This document shows positions 44,983 to 55,469 of a DNA stretch of 64,000 nucleotides, piece after piece. Source of the DNA: Armillaria gallica (Eukaryota > Basidiomycota > Agaricomycetes > Agaricales > Physalacriaceae); NCBI GenBank assembly GCA_037576215.1, contig JBANDB010000003.1, positions 7,564,001 through 7,628,000 of the forward strand, written 5' to 3'. Numbering within the stretch: position 1 is the first letter of the stretch; every line of letters begins with the position of its first letter. The position numbers and the translations under genes are program-made. Under the pieces are notes generated by a model, which was not told the origin of the DNA, ran no database searches, and saw only the letters and a list, made by a program, of their open reading frames with translations.

Positions 44983-45564
44983 TTACCAAAGCACAGCCCT
45001 CAAAACAAGACAACGTAGCTCTCGGGGAAGACGTAACGGCCGTACAATCCTCTTCTCTGGAAGACCAAACTTTCCTCTCGAGTAAGGATCCGCCGGATTA
45101 TCCTTCGTCGACACATAAAGCAATTCTACCTTCATCTTCTTTGCCTCAAGCAGTGTATGCGTCCGTTTGACTGAGGAGTCGATTGAGGTATCTCGACTCT
45201 TCTTTTCATTGAATGCACGAATGACTGCGGTATTGTCGCTGAAAATCGTCGCCTGCGCACCTCGCGCTTGGATAGTGTGCACTCCGATTTCTACTGCGAG
45301 GGCCTCTAGCCTGTTAATGTCTGCAGACGTGAACGAGTGGTGTCGGTGGTAGCGCCACGCGTCCCAAAGCCCGTCAATGTAGACTCCAATGCCCCGTGTA
45401 CTAGACGCATCAACGAAGACGTTTGGTTGTGCCAGATTGAGGAGGACTGATGTTGTGGAAGGTAGAACTGCCGGGCAGTGTTTGCCGTTCGACAGAAGGG
45501 CTTGTACGGGGCTCTTGGAGAACGAGAGGCGAAACGCTGAAGGAAACATAAGCTCGGACGTCAA
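44983..45564 (-). pseudogene. Retroelement RNase H domain fragment (DIRS-like or similar)
   Basis: A 193-codon open frame resembles the RNase H end of a reverse-transcriptase polyprotein: VFVDASSTRGIGVYI (first catalytic Asp), NRLEALAVEIG (Glu), TIFSDNTAVI (Asp) and NPADPYSRG (last Asp). All acidic residues are kept. The upstream reverse transcriptase is missing, so this is a 5'-truncated relic. Assignment to a DIRS-like group rests on the SDN and NPAD-SRG motifs only. Confidence 0.7.
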
Positions 45565-45569
45565 ATGTT

Positions 45570-46540
45570 GGTAGGTGCAATGCTGACCGTATTCTAGCTC
45601 TTGAAAGCTTTATTATCCCTCAAAAGAGACGCTTCGACTTGCAATTCGACAGAAAAAAGACACTGGTATTCATGTGACAAGTCAAGATAAAGCTAGGAGC
45701 AACAAAGTTATGACAAAAACACTATCGTCGACCTTCCATGAATGAATTATCAAATCCTAATAATTAAGGCTCCAAAGATTTTGTGAACCAAGACAGAGCG
45801 CTTCTATCCCGTTCATGTCATGGAGATTGGCGGCAGAGTGGAAAACAGAAGCCAGAAGCCAGACGATTCGTCCTAGCAACAACGAACGACTCGTCTGGTT
45901 TCTTGCTTCTCTTTTCCGAATGTGTCAGAGTTCACGACTCGGGAAAACCCTAAATTTTGGAGAACTAGAGCCCTTGTTGAAGGGAATGATTCGATGATGA
46001 ATGGCGCAAGTTGACGGAGTGCCAGGAGTTGTCATCGTATTAGAAAGAACGCGGCTTCACTGATACCACCGCAAAGAAATCAAGGTGTTTTAAAAGGGTG
46101 CAACTAGGAAACTAAGGGTCAGTTCTTCCGAAGCTTCAACTTCTTCGATGATGGTTGCGCGAAAGAAGAACGGAGGAACGGCCCGAGTGAGAATCGCCGC
46201 GGCATAACCTTTTCGGCTACTACTTGGACATCTAAGAATCGTCTTGGATTCCCTAACCTGATGCAAGTCGGACTTGTCGACGCGACGCGCACGTTACCCC
46301 GGAATTCTACAGCCGAACCCGGGACTGAAATTGTCAAAACGGTCTGTCAGACATGATCACTAGAATACTTCCGTGCATATAAGTAAGTATAGTCAAATAC
46401 GGTAGTTAAACAAGCAGATGGTCGTTATAGTAATACAAACAAGCTGTTCAGGAGGGAGGATAAGAGAGTGGAAAAGTAGAAAAATAAATAGTTCCTTCAT
46501 TGATACGACACTGGAGTTCCTGACAAGAAATACTTTCGAA
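45570..46540. other. Intergenic region, no supported gene
   Basis: Short ORFs only. One B-box-like GGTTCGGCTG lies at about 46310 on the minus strand but lacks other tRNA features. Confidence 0.35.
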
Positions 46541-46550
46541 CTCAAGCCTG

Positions 46551-47754
46551 TCATCTTTTGATCGCCTCGTGATGAACGCTTCTCTCAGAGCCCTCCGACC
46601 GAGTCCCATTAGAGGTCCAAATATCAGGATCTTCTTCATCAAACGGTGGCCCAGGTTCTTCGGCGCTTTGGTAGTTACGAGGAGTTGTATTCACCGATCG
46701 GTCTCGCTTTTGCATGTCGGGGATTGGCCGTTTATCTGCCTGTCGCAGGCTGGGATTGCTATTCGCCACGAAAGAAGACATAGAAGTTGTTGATGGCGGT
46801 GCATGATGATAACTAGGAAATGTATGTGTCGTCCTAAAGGGAGCGATCGTTGATGGATGCGCCCTTGGTCTTCGATCCCTATAGGCTTCAAGGATAGTGT
46901 GTCTGTTTCCAAGCTTGAGAACGAGTCTTCTACGCCGATAGAGCAGAAATGTTATTGTTCCTAGAATGCCGGCAACAAGTAATGCAACAACCACTCCGAT
47001 GATGGTGCCTACGCTCATGCTGGCAGTCGCAGCCGAATCGTCGTGATCAGATTGACCGTCATCATAGCTTTGAAACTTAGTAAGCGATTTGTTTCAGTAG
47101 ATATTAGCGGTGGACACACGAGTAGATGAAGGCATCGAAAAGAAGCAGCGCTTTTCTTCCACCAACATGTCCGTTCTGAACTGTGAATCTATGCAGACCG
47201 GCGGTAATAGAAGAGTTGGAATAGACGGTAACGTTGTACTCGAAGCCTGGCTCTCCGGGAGCGGTTTGTGAGAACTGGCCAACGAGGTCATCATCGATGT
47301 AGAAACTCATGTCTGAGTACCCGGTGGGTGAGGAAGTGGTTTTGGCGAGTATGCACCGTACATAGATAGCTGTGCCTTGTATTGCCTGAGCGAAAAGTTC
47401 TTTTATGAGAAACTGCCACTCACCATTAAATATCGTAGATACGTTGCGCACTTGATTCGGGCTAATCTGCGCATCTTGGTCGAACTTCACCAGCAGTGTG
47501 AACAGTTGACGCCGGCGTGAATAAATCAGACTCACAGTAGAATCATGCCATGTCCCATTTATTGTCATCGAGGCATCGGGGTGTGCGGTACAGTTTTGAC
47601 ACGGATGTTTGCTATCATTCCAGGCATCTTCAGGAGAGTAGAACATAAAAGGGCTCTGATCGTCGATTGTAGTGTTCACAAGGCGTCCCAGGACACTACG
47701 CTTGTGTAGAAGAAATATACAGATAAGAAAATAGCGCAAGCAAAAAGAGCCCAT
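46551..47754 (-). CDS. Single-pass type I membrane protein, Agaricomycete family of unknown function
   Basis: Two exons (47754-47120 and 47067-46551), one 52-nt intron with acceptor CAAAG, 383 aa. Signal peptide at about 1-21 (CLRYFLICIFLLH). An extracellular domain with several N-x-S/T sites (VNTTIDD, NCTAHP, NGTWHD, NVTVYSNSS) and paired cysteines (CQNC) follows. After SDHDDSAAT comes one membrane helix (TIIGVVVALLVAGILGTITFLLY) with a basic stop-transfer RRRR, then a cytosolic Ser/Pro-rich tail of about 130 residues. This architecture is common in mushroom genomes. The intron joins the domain to its membrane anchor. A dead tandem relative lies at 48470-48960. Confidence 0.8.
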
Positions 47755-48469
47755 TGCTTCGACGAGGCGCTAGGAAAGGAAAGATCGTGCTGCTCCGCAG
47801 ACAATTTTAATTTATAACATCGTCTGTAACCATCAAACTGTCTGAGTGGACATCGCGGATCAAGGATCGAGGTTCTCATAGTTGCCCAACAGTTCAGAGG
47901 GAAGGCCAAGAGACTATCTGTATGGTCAAGTTCTACCAGAGAAAGGTTTCCAAAAGAAAGAAGATATTAGGGGCAGAAACGACAGGACAACCGTCCAGCG
48001 CAATACAAGGCCACAGATGAGGTGAATTAGGCGTAAACATAGATACCGCCTCAGGGAGATTTGAGAGCTGAAGATCAGGATGATAATCACCTTGTGGTGG
48101 TAGTGAAGTTCAATGTTCGGCCGAGTTGATCGCCGACGGCGAGTTGGCCCGAGCATTTACGCCGGCCCGGGACTCGGATCGTGCCGGCGCCTTTCGACTT
48201 GCCGCTTTGCATCTTCACTTGATCTTTCCCTCAGCGAGGTCTGTCAGTCTACGGCTGCATGCACGGGTTTCCAGATGAATGCTAGCATCAAGAACCAAAA
48301 CTGGATGCTTCGGACGGACGGCCTCAGTGACGCATCGCCTGGTTCTGAAGGACTAGCGACAGGATGAGGTGCTGGAGTGATACATCACTCCTGGTCCTGT
48401 GTGATCTTCGTGTGCCGGTAGCCAGAATCCTTGGCGGAGGGTACAATGGTAATTGATCGTTGGGTATGA

Positions 48470-48960
48470 TGCTCACCTACCGGCAAAAGAGGGATGGATT
48501 TGTCGCAGAGTGACGGAGTCACTGCGCACTGACAGTCTTTTGATCTCGATAGCTGTTACTAGAAAGTTCGGCTGTGTCTCTGTTAGGCTTGAAAGCACGT
48601 CTGCTTCACCACCGGAACAGAATAAATGTACTAAAAGGAGAGCGAGAGAGAATTCGACCGTGGCGCTTATGTTCGGACCAGTATTCGCCGTTCCCATATC
48701 GGACTCATACTCGGCGTTACTCGTCGTGATCAGATTGCCCATCACTGTAGCTATAGAAACCCGCGCGTCGATGGATGATCCAGGTAGTAACGGGCATGGG
48801 AATACACAAACGCATCCAAAGGGCCTAGAGATTTTGGTCCAACGTGTCTGTTCTGGAGTGTAAACTTATGCCGACCAGCGAGAATAAGTAGAAAAGTTGG
48901 AAGAGATGAGAACATTGTACTCAAAGTCTAGCTCTCCTTGAGCAATTAAGTATAGTTCCT
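48470..48960 (-). pseudogene. Decayed tandem copy of the type I membrane protein gene
   Basis: Two stretches match the gene next door: 48840-48940 to 47166-47265 (end of the extracellular domain) and about 48720-48750 to 47036-47066 (the GGTCAATCTGATCACGACGA region at the exon-2 start). Stops and indels are frequent, and the order is the same as in the parent. Confidence 0.65.
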
Positions 48961-49137
48961 GCTAGCCAAAAGCGAGATATGGAGCAAATAAACATAACAC
49001 ACTCCATCATTTAGTTGCTGGTGAGGCGGCGAGGGTTCAGCAAGACCTCGTGAATGCGTTTTTGCCAAGTGACAGAGTCCATTGCGTTGCACAACTCTAG
49101 TTCATATAAGTAAGGAGCATCATCATATTTTGTGAAG

Positions 49138-50303
49138 TCATACAATGGTGGCGCCACTCAATCGACTGGGCGCCCCACTTCGAGCAGGGAAAAATTCCAG
49201 AGACGGCTCCCTCATGGTCGTGGCATTGGACAGCCTCTTCTCCGAACCTCGCATCGTCATATCAGCATTCTCATCGAGAAGACCCCCTTTCGCAGCTACC
49301 CTCTCCACAATCAAGGTAGGCGCGATGCCCTACGTACAAGATCAACACGTTTCGGTGTACAATTAACCCCCACTCACAGTGATAGAATTCATAACCGCTT
49401 GTGCATATACATTCCTCGGATCATCCCTTGCGAAGAACACGATGAACACGATCATCGACACCGAATAGAGTGCGGCGGACTCCACCAGCATCTCAATGAT
49501 GTTGAGGTACTTGTCGTTGTAGCCGATACGGTATATTATGAGAGAGGTGCAAAGAAACGTTGTGAGGAGCGACAGGATGAAATAGCCAAGTCCCCATCTA
49601 ATAGATGAAGGACCCCAATTGGTGTATTGCACGCGGGAGGAGTGGGAGATATCCTGGGAGAGGAACAGACCGTCGAAGACTTTCCGACGTCATGAGTTAC
49701 AGGACAAGGAAGACTCGGGAAAACCCACTGATTTCTAGCACTATACCAATCATAGGGACAGTGGCGATCTTCCAGTTTCGATCCCATATGGCCCATGCAC
49801 GCCAGGCCTTAAAATAATTCAGCGGAGGGAAATGAAGTAGTATGGTGTATGTCTTACGAGAACGCAATCAGCAATGACGATGTTAACGCTCGCTGATAGA
49901 CCGCTGATGATCCATATGCAGCGGTATCTGTCGTCGAGAAAAGAGGAGAATATCGTCTTTCGTGTAGTTCCGCGAACAATGAAGGCCTGCCGGACCCAGT
50001 ACCACCGTGCGCCAAGATGGATTGTGGCGACGATGTAGAGAGTGAGGACGAGAGGGATCATTACTCGGAGGTGTTTGTGTTTTACTGTCAAAGCGGTATG
50101 TTAGAATTCATACTAAGATTCCGGAGACAAAACGCACAAATGTTAACAATGGCTGAGATTGTGAGGGCTGTGAAGATACCTGGTGAAGCATTTGATTAAT
50201 GAGTGTGTGACCGGCACAGACAGGGCTTACCATGCATAAGCGATTCAAGGGATAGTGCATTGAGGTAACCGTCGAGAGCTTGGTATATGCGGAGGCTGGC
50301 CAT
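49138..50303 (-). CDS. Seven-transmembrane protein, Agaricomycete family
   Basis: Six exons: 50303-50231, 50179-50138, 50084-49858, 49807-49747, 49679-49378, 49329-49138 (298 aa). Membrane segments include GIFTALTISAIVNI, MIPLVLTLYIVATIHLG, WIISGLSASVNIVIADCVLV, WGLGYFILSLLTTFLCTSLII and LVESAALYSVSMIVFIVFF. The hallmark HLGARWYWVRQAF follows the early helix, and GIAPTLIVERVA begins the cytosolic tail. Such proteins are multi-copy in mushrooms and are receptor-like in layout; no ligand or function is known. The start MASLRIYQALDGYLNAL is typical. Confidence 0.85.
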
Positions 50304-50399
50304 TATCCCCACGAGCGGAAGCAAACAGGATCTCGGAAGCTCGTTATATATGAGTATCTATAAATCTCAGCTTTGAGAAGACACCACATCATAAAATGG

Positions 50400-51250
50400 A
50401 GGACACTGGTGCCACGGTATGATAGCGAGTGAAGGAATCCAGCCGCATGGGTACTGAGATCTCATCATCTGGTGATTCCGTTCTTCGTTCAGCGTGGTTG
50501 TCACGATCAAGAAAATAGCTGCAAGTGACGTACTTCTTATGATCGACGCCACAGCTACTTTTATATAGATGCCACGTCGAGAGGGAACAGCGCGCGATGT
50601 GGGCCGAGGTCTACAGTGCATTTTCCAGCCAAGAAAGATCTGTGCGTGTATTATTATCGAGAAGGAGAAGGAGGCGATAAAGAGGCTTACGTTGGGACAA
50701 GCTTCAACTGCGGTAATTACTACCAGTGGAGAAATGAACAGACGTCAAGAGGTTGCAACCCAATTCTAGCAAGGGCTGGTCAACATTGCTCCAGGATGAG
50801 AAGACATGCTTCCCAGCAATTACTTTATCGACAGTTGCACGGTTCCTCGAAGCTGCTGATGAGTTTGTGATTTATTCTGGGGTTATCGTTATCTTTGAGG
50901 ATCTGAGAACTGGCCCAGAAAGTCGAATGTTGAAGTGCAGTGCCATTGCAGCGGACAATGCCCGACCAATGAGCACGGCGACCGCCTGGACCACCAGACT
51001 CGGCACGCAAATACAATATCTGGGAAAACAGAGGCGCAGTCAATCTGCTCGAAATAGCACCCAGAGATGAGCCGCGTAGGCCGGGTCAAGGCGGCCGAAC
51101 TTGTTAAGTCCAACCAAAGCGAACGATGTGTCTGCTTCCTTCATTTTCGCATTTGCAATTCCTTCTGGTTCTTTCGGCTGGTACATTGAGATCAGTCAGT
51201 AAAATACACTCGTCATTACACTATACTCGCCTTCCTTACAGTCGATCGAC
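50400..51250. other. Intergenic region, no supported gene
   Basis: A minus-strand frame around 50890-51040 hints at a hydrophobic exon but has no recognised family. Nothing else supported. Confidence 0.3.
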
Positions 51251-51254
51251 ATTA

Positions 51255-52580
51255 TCAAAAAGAGAAAGAGGAATCTGAGAGACCTATGAGGGCCAAGTCC
51301 CACTCCAACTCTCTCTCGTACTTGTAAATGGGTAAACTTGCCAATTGCTTGCTCCAGGGAGAACCACGCCATTGCATGATGGAGGTGGACTTCCAAGACT
51401 CGGGAAGCCACCCAGCCCACTCCCAGTCAATGATACCACTGATATGCTCATCATTTACCATGATGTTATGATGCCAAAGGTCACCGTGGGTGAAGACGAT
51501 ATCGTGGGGCAAAGTCGTTAATTAATGCGCTGTATGCAGTAATTGGATGCTATCCTCATCACCCTCATTGACGAGGGCGAATCGAAGAAGGGATTTGTGA
51601 AATGCGGCCTCGTTTTCACAGGCGCTGATATGCCGCAAAGGTACACGAGACCCGTAGACATCATTTCCATCAACGCCGCAGACGCGGCAACCCCATGGAT
51701 TGGAGTAAGAGCGCATTAGGGTACGGTTAATAAGTCCGGTGGACTTATTAACTGTTAGTTATTAACATCGGAGGCTGGGGCCATGTTAATAACAAAATGT
51801 TAAAAAGTGGCAATAACGTGTTAAAAAAAACATTACTAACGATGTTAACGAGGTTATCAATGTTAATAACACCCCAATCGAAGTCAATGATCACCCACCA
51901 AGCCCAATTGACGAGCCCATTGAGTACGGCAGATTGGGGGTAGATATGGCAAGATGATGCTACATCAAAAGCAGCTGCCGCAGGCTTGCAATGAGCCTAT
52001 TACAATTCACATTCGCGATTTCACATGACTAAGACCAGTCTGGGACCTCACAATCCATGTACTATCGATTTTGAGCTTTCTCTGACCGGCCCCACCTTCT
52101 GCTACCTTCCAAAACTTATTAACATCCAGGGACTTATTAACACCGCTTTTTGGCGACCATTTATTAACATGTGTTATTAACCTATGTTAATAACTAACAT
52201 TAACATTTGTTAATAACATCGCACTTATTAACCGTACCCTAGAGCGCATGCGCCTCAGGATATGTGCGAGCTCGGATTTGATAGTCTCCAAATCCTCCGA
52301 CGATAGGCTGTCCATTACCTCACTGAGAGGCTTGCTTGATATACGAGTCATAAGAATGGACCCCCAAGGTACTCTGCCACAGTGATCACCTTACTCGATG
52401 AATCGAGGCACAGGGATGCCGATGGAATGGGCGAGAGACATAGCAAGACCCTCCTCCTCACGAGTGCCCGACGTGAATTTAAGCATGAGGTTGAACGGAA
52501 GAGGGAAAATGCCGGCCTGGGCTTGACCACAAACATCGGGACGTAGACGACGATAGTAGCTTGATATCGAAAATAGTATG
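51255..52580 (-). pseudogene. Aminoglycoside phosphotransferase-like kinase pseudogene, split by a MITE
   Basis: Protein-kinase-like fold enzyme of the APH family. N-terminal part (about 52520-52250): LPFNLMLKFTSGTREEEGLA, then SIGIPVPRFIE, then an in-frame TAA just before GDHCG, and SILMTRISSKPLSEV. Then comes the inserted element 51717-52241, and the frame resumes MRSYSNPWGCRVCG. A second in-frame TAA follows LLHTAH (about 51523), then VFTHGDLWHHNIMV (catalytic HGD and Asn) and GIIDWEWAGWLPE (metal-binding Asp). Active-site residues survive, but two nonsense codons and the insertion make it a pseudogene. The ancestor was one contiguous frame over the insertion site. Confidence 0.85.
51717..52241. 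mobile_element. hAT-like MITE with perfect 8-bp target duplication
   Basis: The 525-bp element has 19-bp terminal inverted repeats TAGGGTACGGTTAATAAGT / ACTTATTAACCGTACCCTA and is flanked by GAGCGCAT on both sides (51709-51716 and 52242-52249). TTAATAAC/GTTATTAA words are packed near both ends, as in transposase-binding subterminal regions. No coding capacity. Termini and 8-bp duplication fit hAT. It sits inside the kinase pseudogene. Confidence 0.9.
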
Positions 52581-52609
52581 AAGGCGTGTATGTAGCCACG
52601 AAGACGGTT

Positions 52610-53330
52610 TAGCCATGTGTATCCTTTGGAAGGTAATGGAGGGAAAGGCAGTTTCTGGATGATGTCAACTTATTTAGTACTTAAAAGTTAAAAGTAAGCC
52701 ATACAACTTACTTTATCCATCATAGCGTATGCCAGGAAGCCAGCAGGCTGCCGCGCTGAACAGCAAGGTACTAGGCTAAGGTAGTAACAAAACTTCGCTG
52801 TTCCACGTGATGCGTCGGTGTTTAAACATTCGCCGTGTACTGCGGGCCGGGAAGGCCGTACCCTTAATTCTAATTTTTGAGTGCTTACCGTGATCCAAGC
52901 CTTGAGTTTCATTCTCGACGCTCAATTACAAGTTTCGCCTTGTTTTTTTAGTGGGAGACTTTGGACGTTTCCTGCCCTTTCGTTGATATAATCCCTCGGG
53001 TATTGCATTGGTATCGCATGTTATCGAGATTCGATGTCCGCCGCTCGTTCAACCCTCGACAGTTACATCGCCATTTACTAGCGGGCTATCACCGAGATCT
53101 TTACCATCACATACAGCAAATCCGGTACTAATTATCACATAAGGACATCCGAGGCGAGAAGCATGGCCACTACTTCCATCCCCTCGCTGCGGTATTGTTA
53201 CGTCTCTCCGTCAACTGGGGTGCGTACCACCACCGTAGTGAATGTAGAAAAAGGACGCATCAAGGATTACTCAAAAATAGTATAAGTTTTCACAAAAATA
53301 CAAAAGAAATAGTAGTAACGGTTGGGTATG
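52610..53330. other. Intergenic region, no supported gene
   Basis: Short ORFs only; nothing recognised. Confidence 0.35.
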
Positions 53331-53336
53331 ATGTCA

Positions 53337-55459
53337 TTACTCTCCGATCGTGCTGCTAATGGATTCACGGCTCTCCACGTCACGGTCATCACGTTTGTGC
53401 TCTACTACTTCGACGCCTCGAAAGGCGATGAGAGCCAGCAAGGCGGCTAGCAGAGAATCAGATCACTCGCCTAGGTTTACGGAAGATAAGAGTACATACC
53501 TAGCGCTGCAAATGTGAGAGTCGTCCATTGGGCTGCCTTGTAACTATCTAAACCTGGTGAAGTTCCTTGTACGGTGGTTTGATGTCGAGTTACTTGATCG
53601 AAAATCACAGTGGATACTGTCACGCCCAGGGATGTGCCCAGCTAATACTCTCGTGTCAATTAATATGCATAGCCATGACTGCGCCGACTAACCTGGGTCA
53701 TAGTCTGCACTACAGCCCCAACCATGCTCTGCTCGTGCGGCCTCGCAACTTTTGTAAGGTAGATCATCGAGCAGGCATACGCAAATCCACCGCCTGCTGG
53801 CGCCAGAACGGCGGCCGGGAACCCAAAGACCCAATAAACAGCTTTGGGATCGATCACCGCGAAGAGGAGACTCGCGACGGCGGTTAATGCATTTCCGGAA
53901 ATCATGAGGAGCGCAAAAGGAACTCGACTCATGAGTATCGTAAGGATAACATTGTATATCACACCAGTGATGTATGCTGGAAGGAGACGAATGACTGTGA
54001 CGAGAGGGGCCAGCCCAATGTAGCTCTGGTAATACAACTTTGGCGAAGATCAGAGACGAGTGCATACAAACCGTACATAAAGGACATACCTGAGCCCAAT
54101 ACAGCCACGAGTATAGAGCACACCATGTCAAAAGCGTGATGATAAACGTAACCGCGACTCGTCCGCCCGCTCGCGTCCACAGCGATACCCGCATCAGTGG
54201 CGGCGAACACCACGGTGATGATGTTTTCGTATCATACCTCCCTTCAAGATAGCGTTGCCAGAAAAAGAATACCACGAGGAACCCTATGCCGACGAAGAGG
54301 AGGGCAATAATATCTGTTCGCGGGATCAGCCTTCAGTTCATATAAAGGAAGAATGAGGAACGTACAGGGTGTTTTCCACTGCTCCGGCGCCATCTCACCC
54401 TGGGACAAGACGAATACAACGAGCATTAGACCAGCGCTAATGAGAACCAGGCCAATCCAGTCAATTCGCCGATCCATCTCGATGGCTGGGAAGTCTTCTT
54501 CGATGGCGTATAAACCAAGGACCAAAGTCGCGAGAGATAGACCCTAGGTGTGGCGCTGTAAGATCGTCATCTACGAGAAAGGATGGAACTTACAGAAATA
54601 AGATAAAACGGAGATCTCCAGGATTGCCTGTCACATAGGTGAGATGTTGGTAGAGTGAAAAGAAGATAGGAAGGTACTTCGTTAGTTGAGTCATGGCCCC
54701 GCCAACGACTGTACCAAGAGCAGTGCCAACCGGTTGGCCTGCGCTAAAAGCAGTGAAGGCTTTCCGACGCGCCTGGGGAGATTTGAATGTATCCGAGAGA
54801 ATTCCCACCTCAAGGACCTGTCAGTGAAATGGACCATGGAGATAATCATGGACCTCACTGCAGCAGGCATCATAGCGGCACGTCCTAAACCTTGCAGGCC
54901 TCTTAATATGTCCATAATGATATCGTCTACGTTGCATATTGGTCGATGAGATAGAAAGCGCGAGGAGTACGAAGCTTACTAGTGGCGAATGTGACGGCTA
55001 ATGTAAAGACTGCCATCCAGAGAGAACCAAATAGAAATGGTTTCTTGCGACCATAAAGGTCACAAATTCTGCCGAACATTATCAAGAAACACCCCTGCAC
55101 AATTTATGAGCAGAACAATGAAAGGGGGTACGCGAAAGAGACTTGCAGTGACCAATGGCCCCGCAGATGCAATCCAATTCAACTTTACTTCTGGAATGTT
55201 TAGTTCTTTCGCCAGAGTGGGCAGTGTGACTGAAATGGCGCTGGTATTGGTACTCTGCAAAGTGGGCCTTAATGCTCTGACACATGGACAAGAAGAAGAA
55301 TGGAATACGCACGTTAACGATTTGCGCCATTGTGCACGCTATCGCAATTAATGTTGACTTGAGGACGCTCCGCTGACCGGCCAAGGTTCCACTGCTGGAC
55401 TCCGAGGCGGCGAGGTCGGCGGCGCTGTTCTGGTTCTGTGGCTCGGAATCGGCACCCAT
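53337..55459 (-). CDS. Major facilitator superfamily transporter, drug:H+ antiporter-like
   Basis: Eleven exons (55459-55313, 55254-55132, 55094-54980, 54926-54859, 54808-54678, 54627-54594, 54543-54366, 54313-54090, 54037-53693, 53641-53500, 53446-53337), 538 aa. Cytosolic N-terminus rich in Ser/Gln, first helix STLIAIACTMAQIVN, then LPTLAKELNIPEVKLNWI. MFS motif A appears as FGRICDLYGRKKPF between helices 2 and 3; LRGLQGLGRAAMMPAA resembles motif B; AFSAGQPVGTALGTVVGG resembles motif C (antiporter). Later helices (IDWIGLVLISAGLMLVVFVL, IIALLFVGIGFLVVFFFW, VTFIITLLTWCALYSW) suggest the 14-helix DHA2 type. Acidic C-terminus. Likely plasma-membrane export of small molecules; the substrate is unknown. 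No P450 or synthase lies beside it. Confidence 0.9.
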
Positions 55460-55469
55460 GCTTGAGGGA

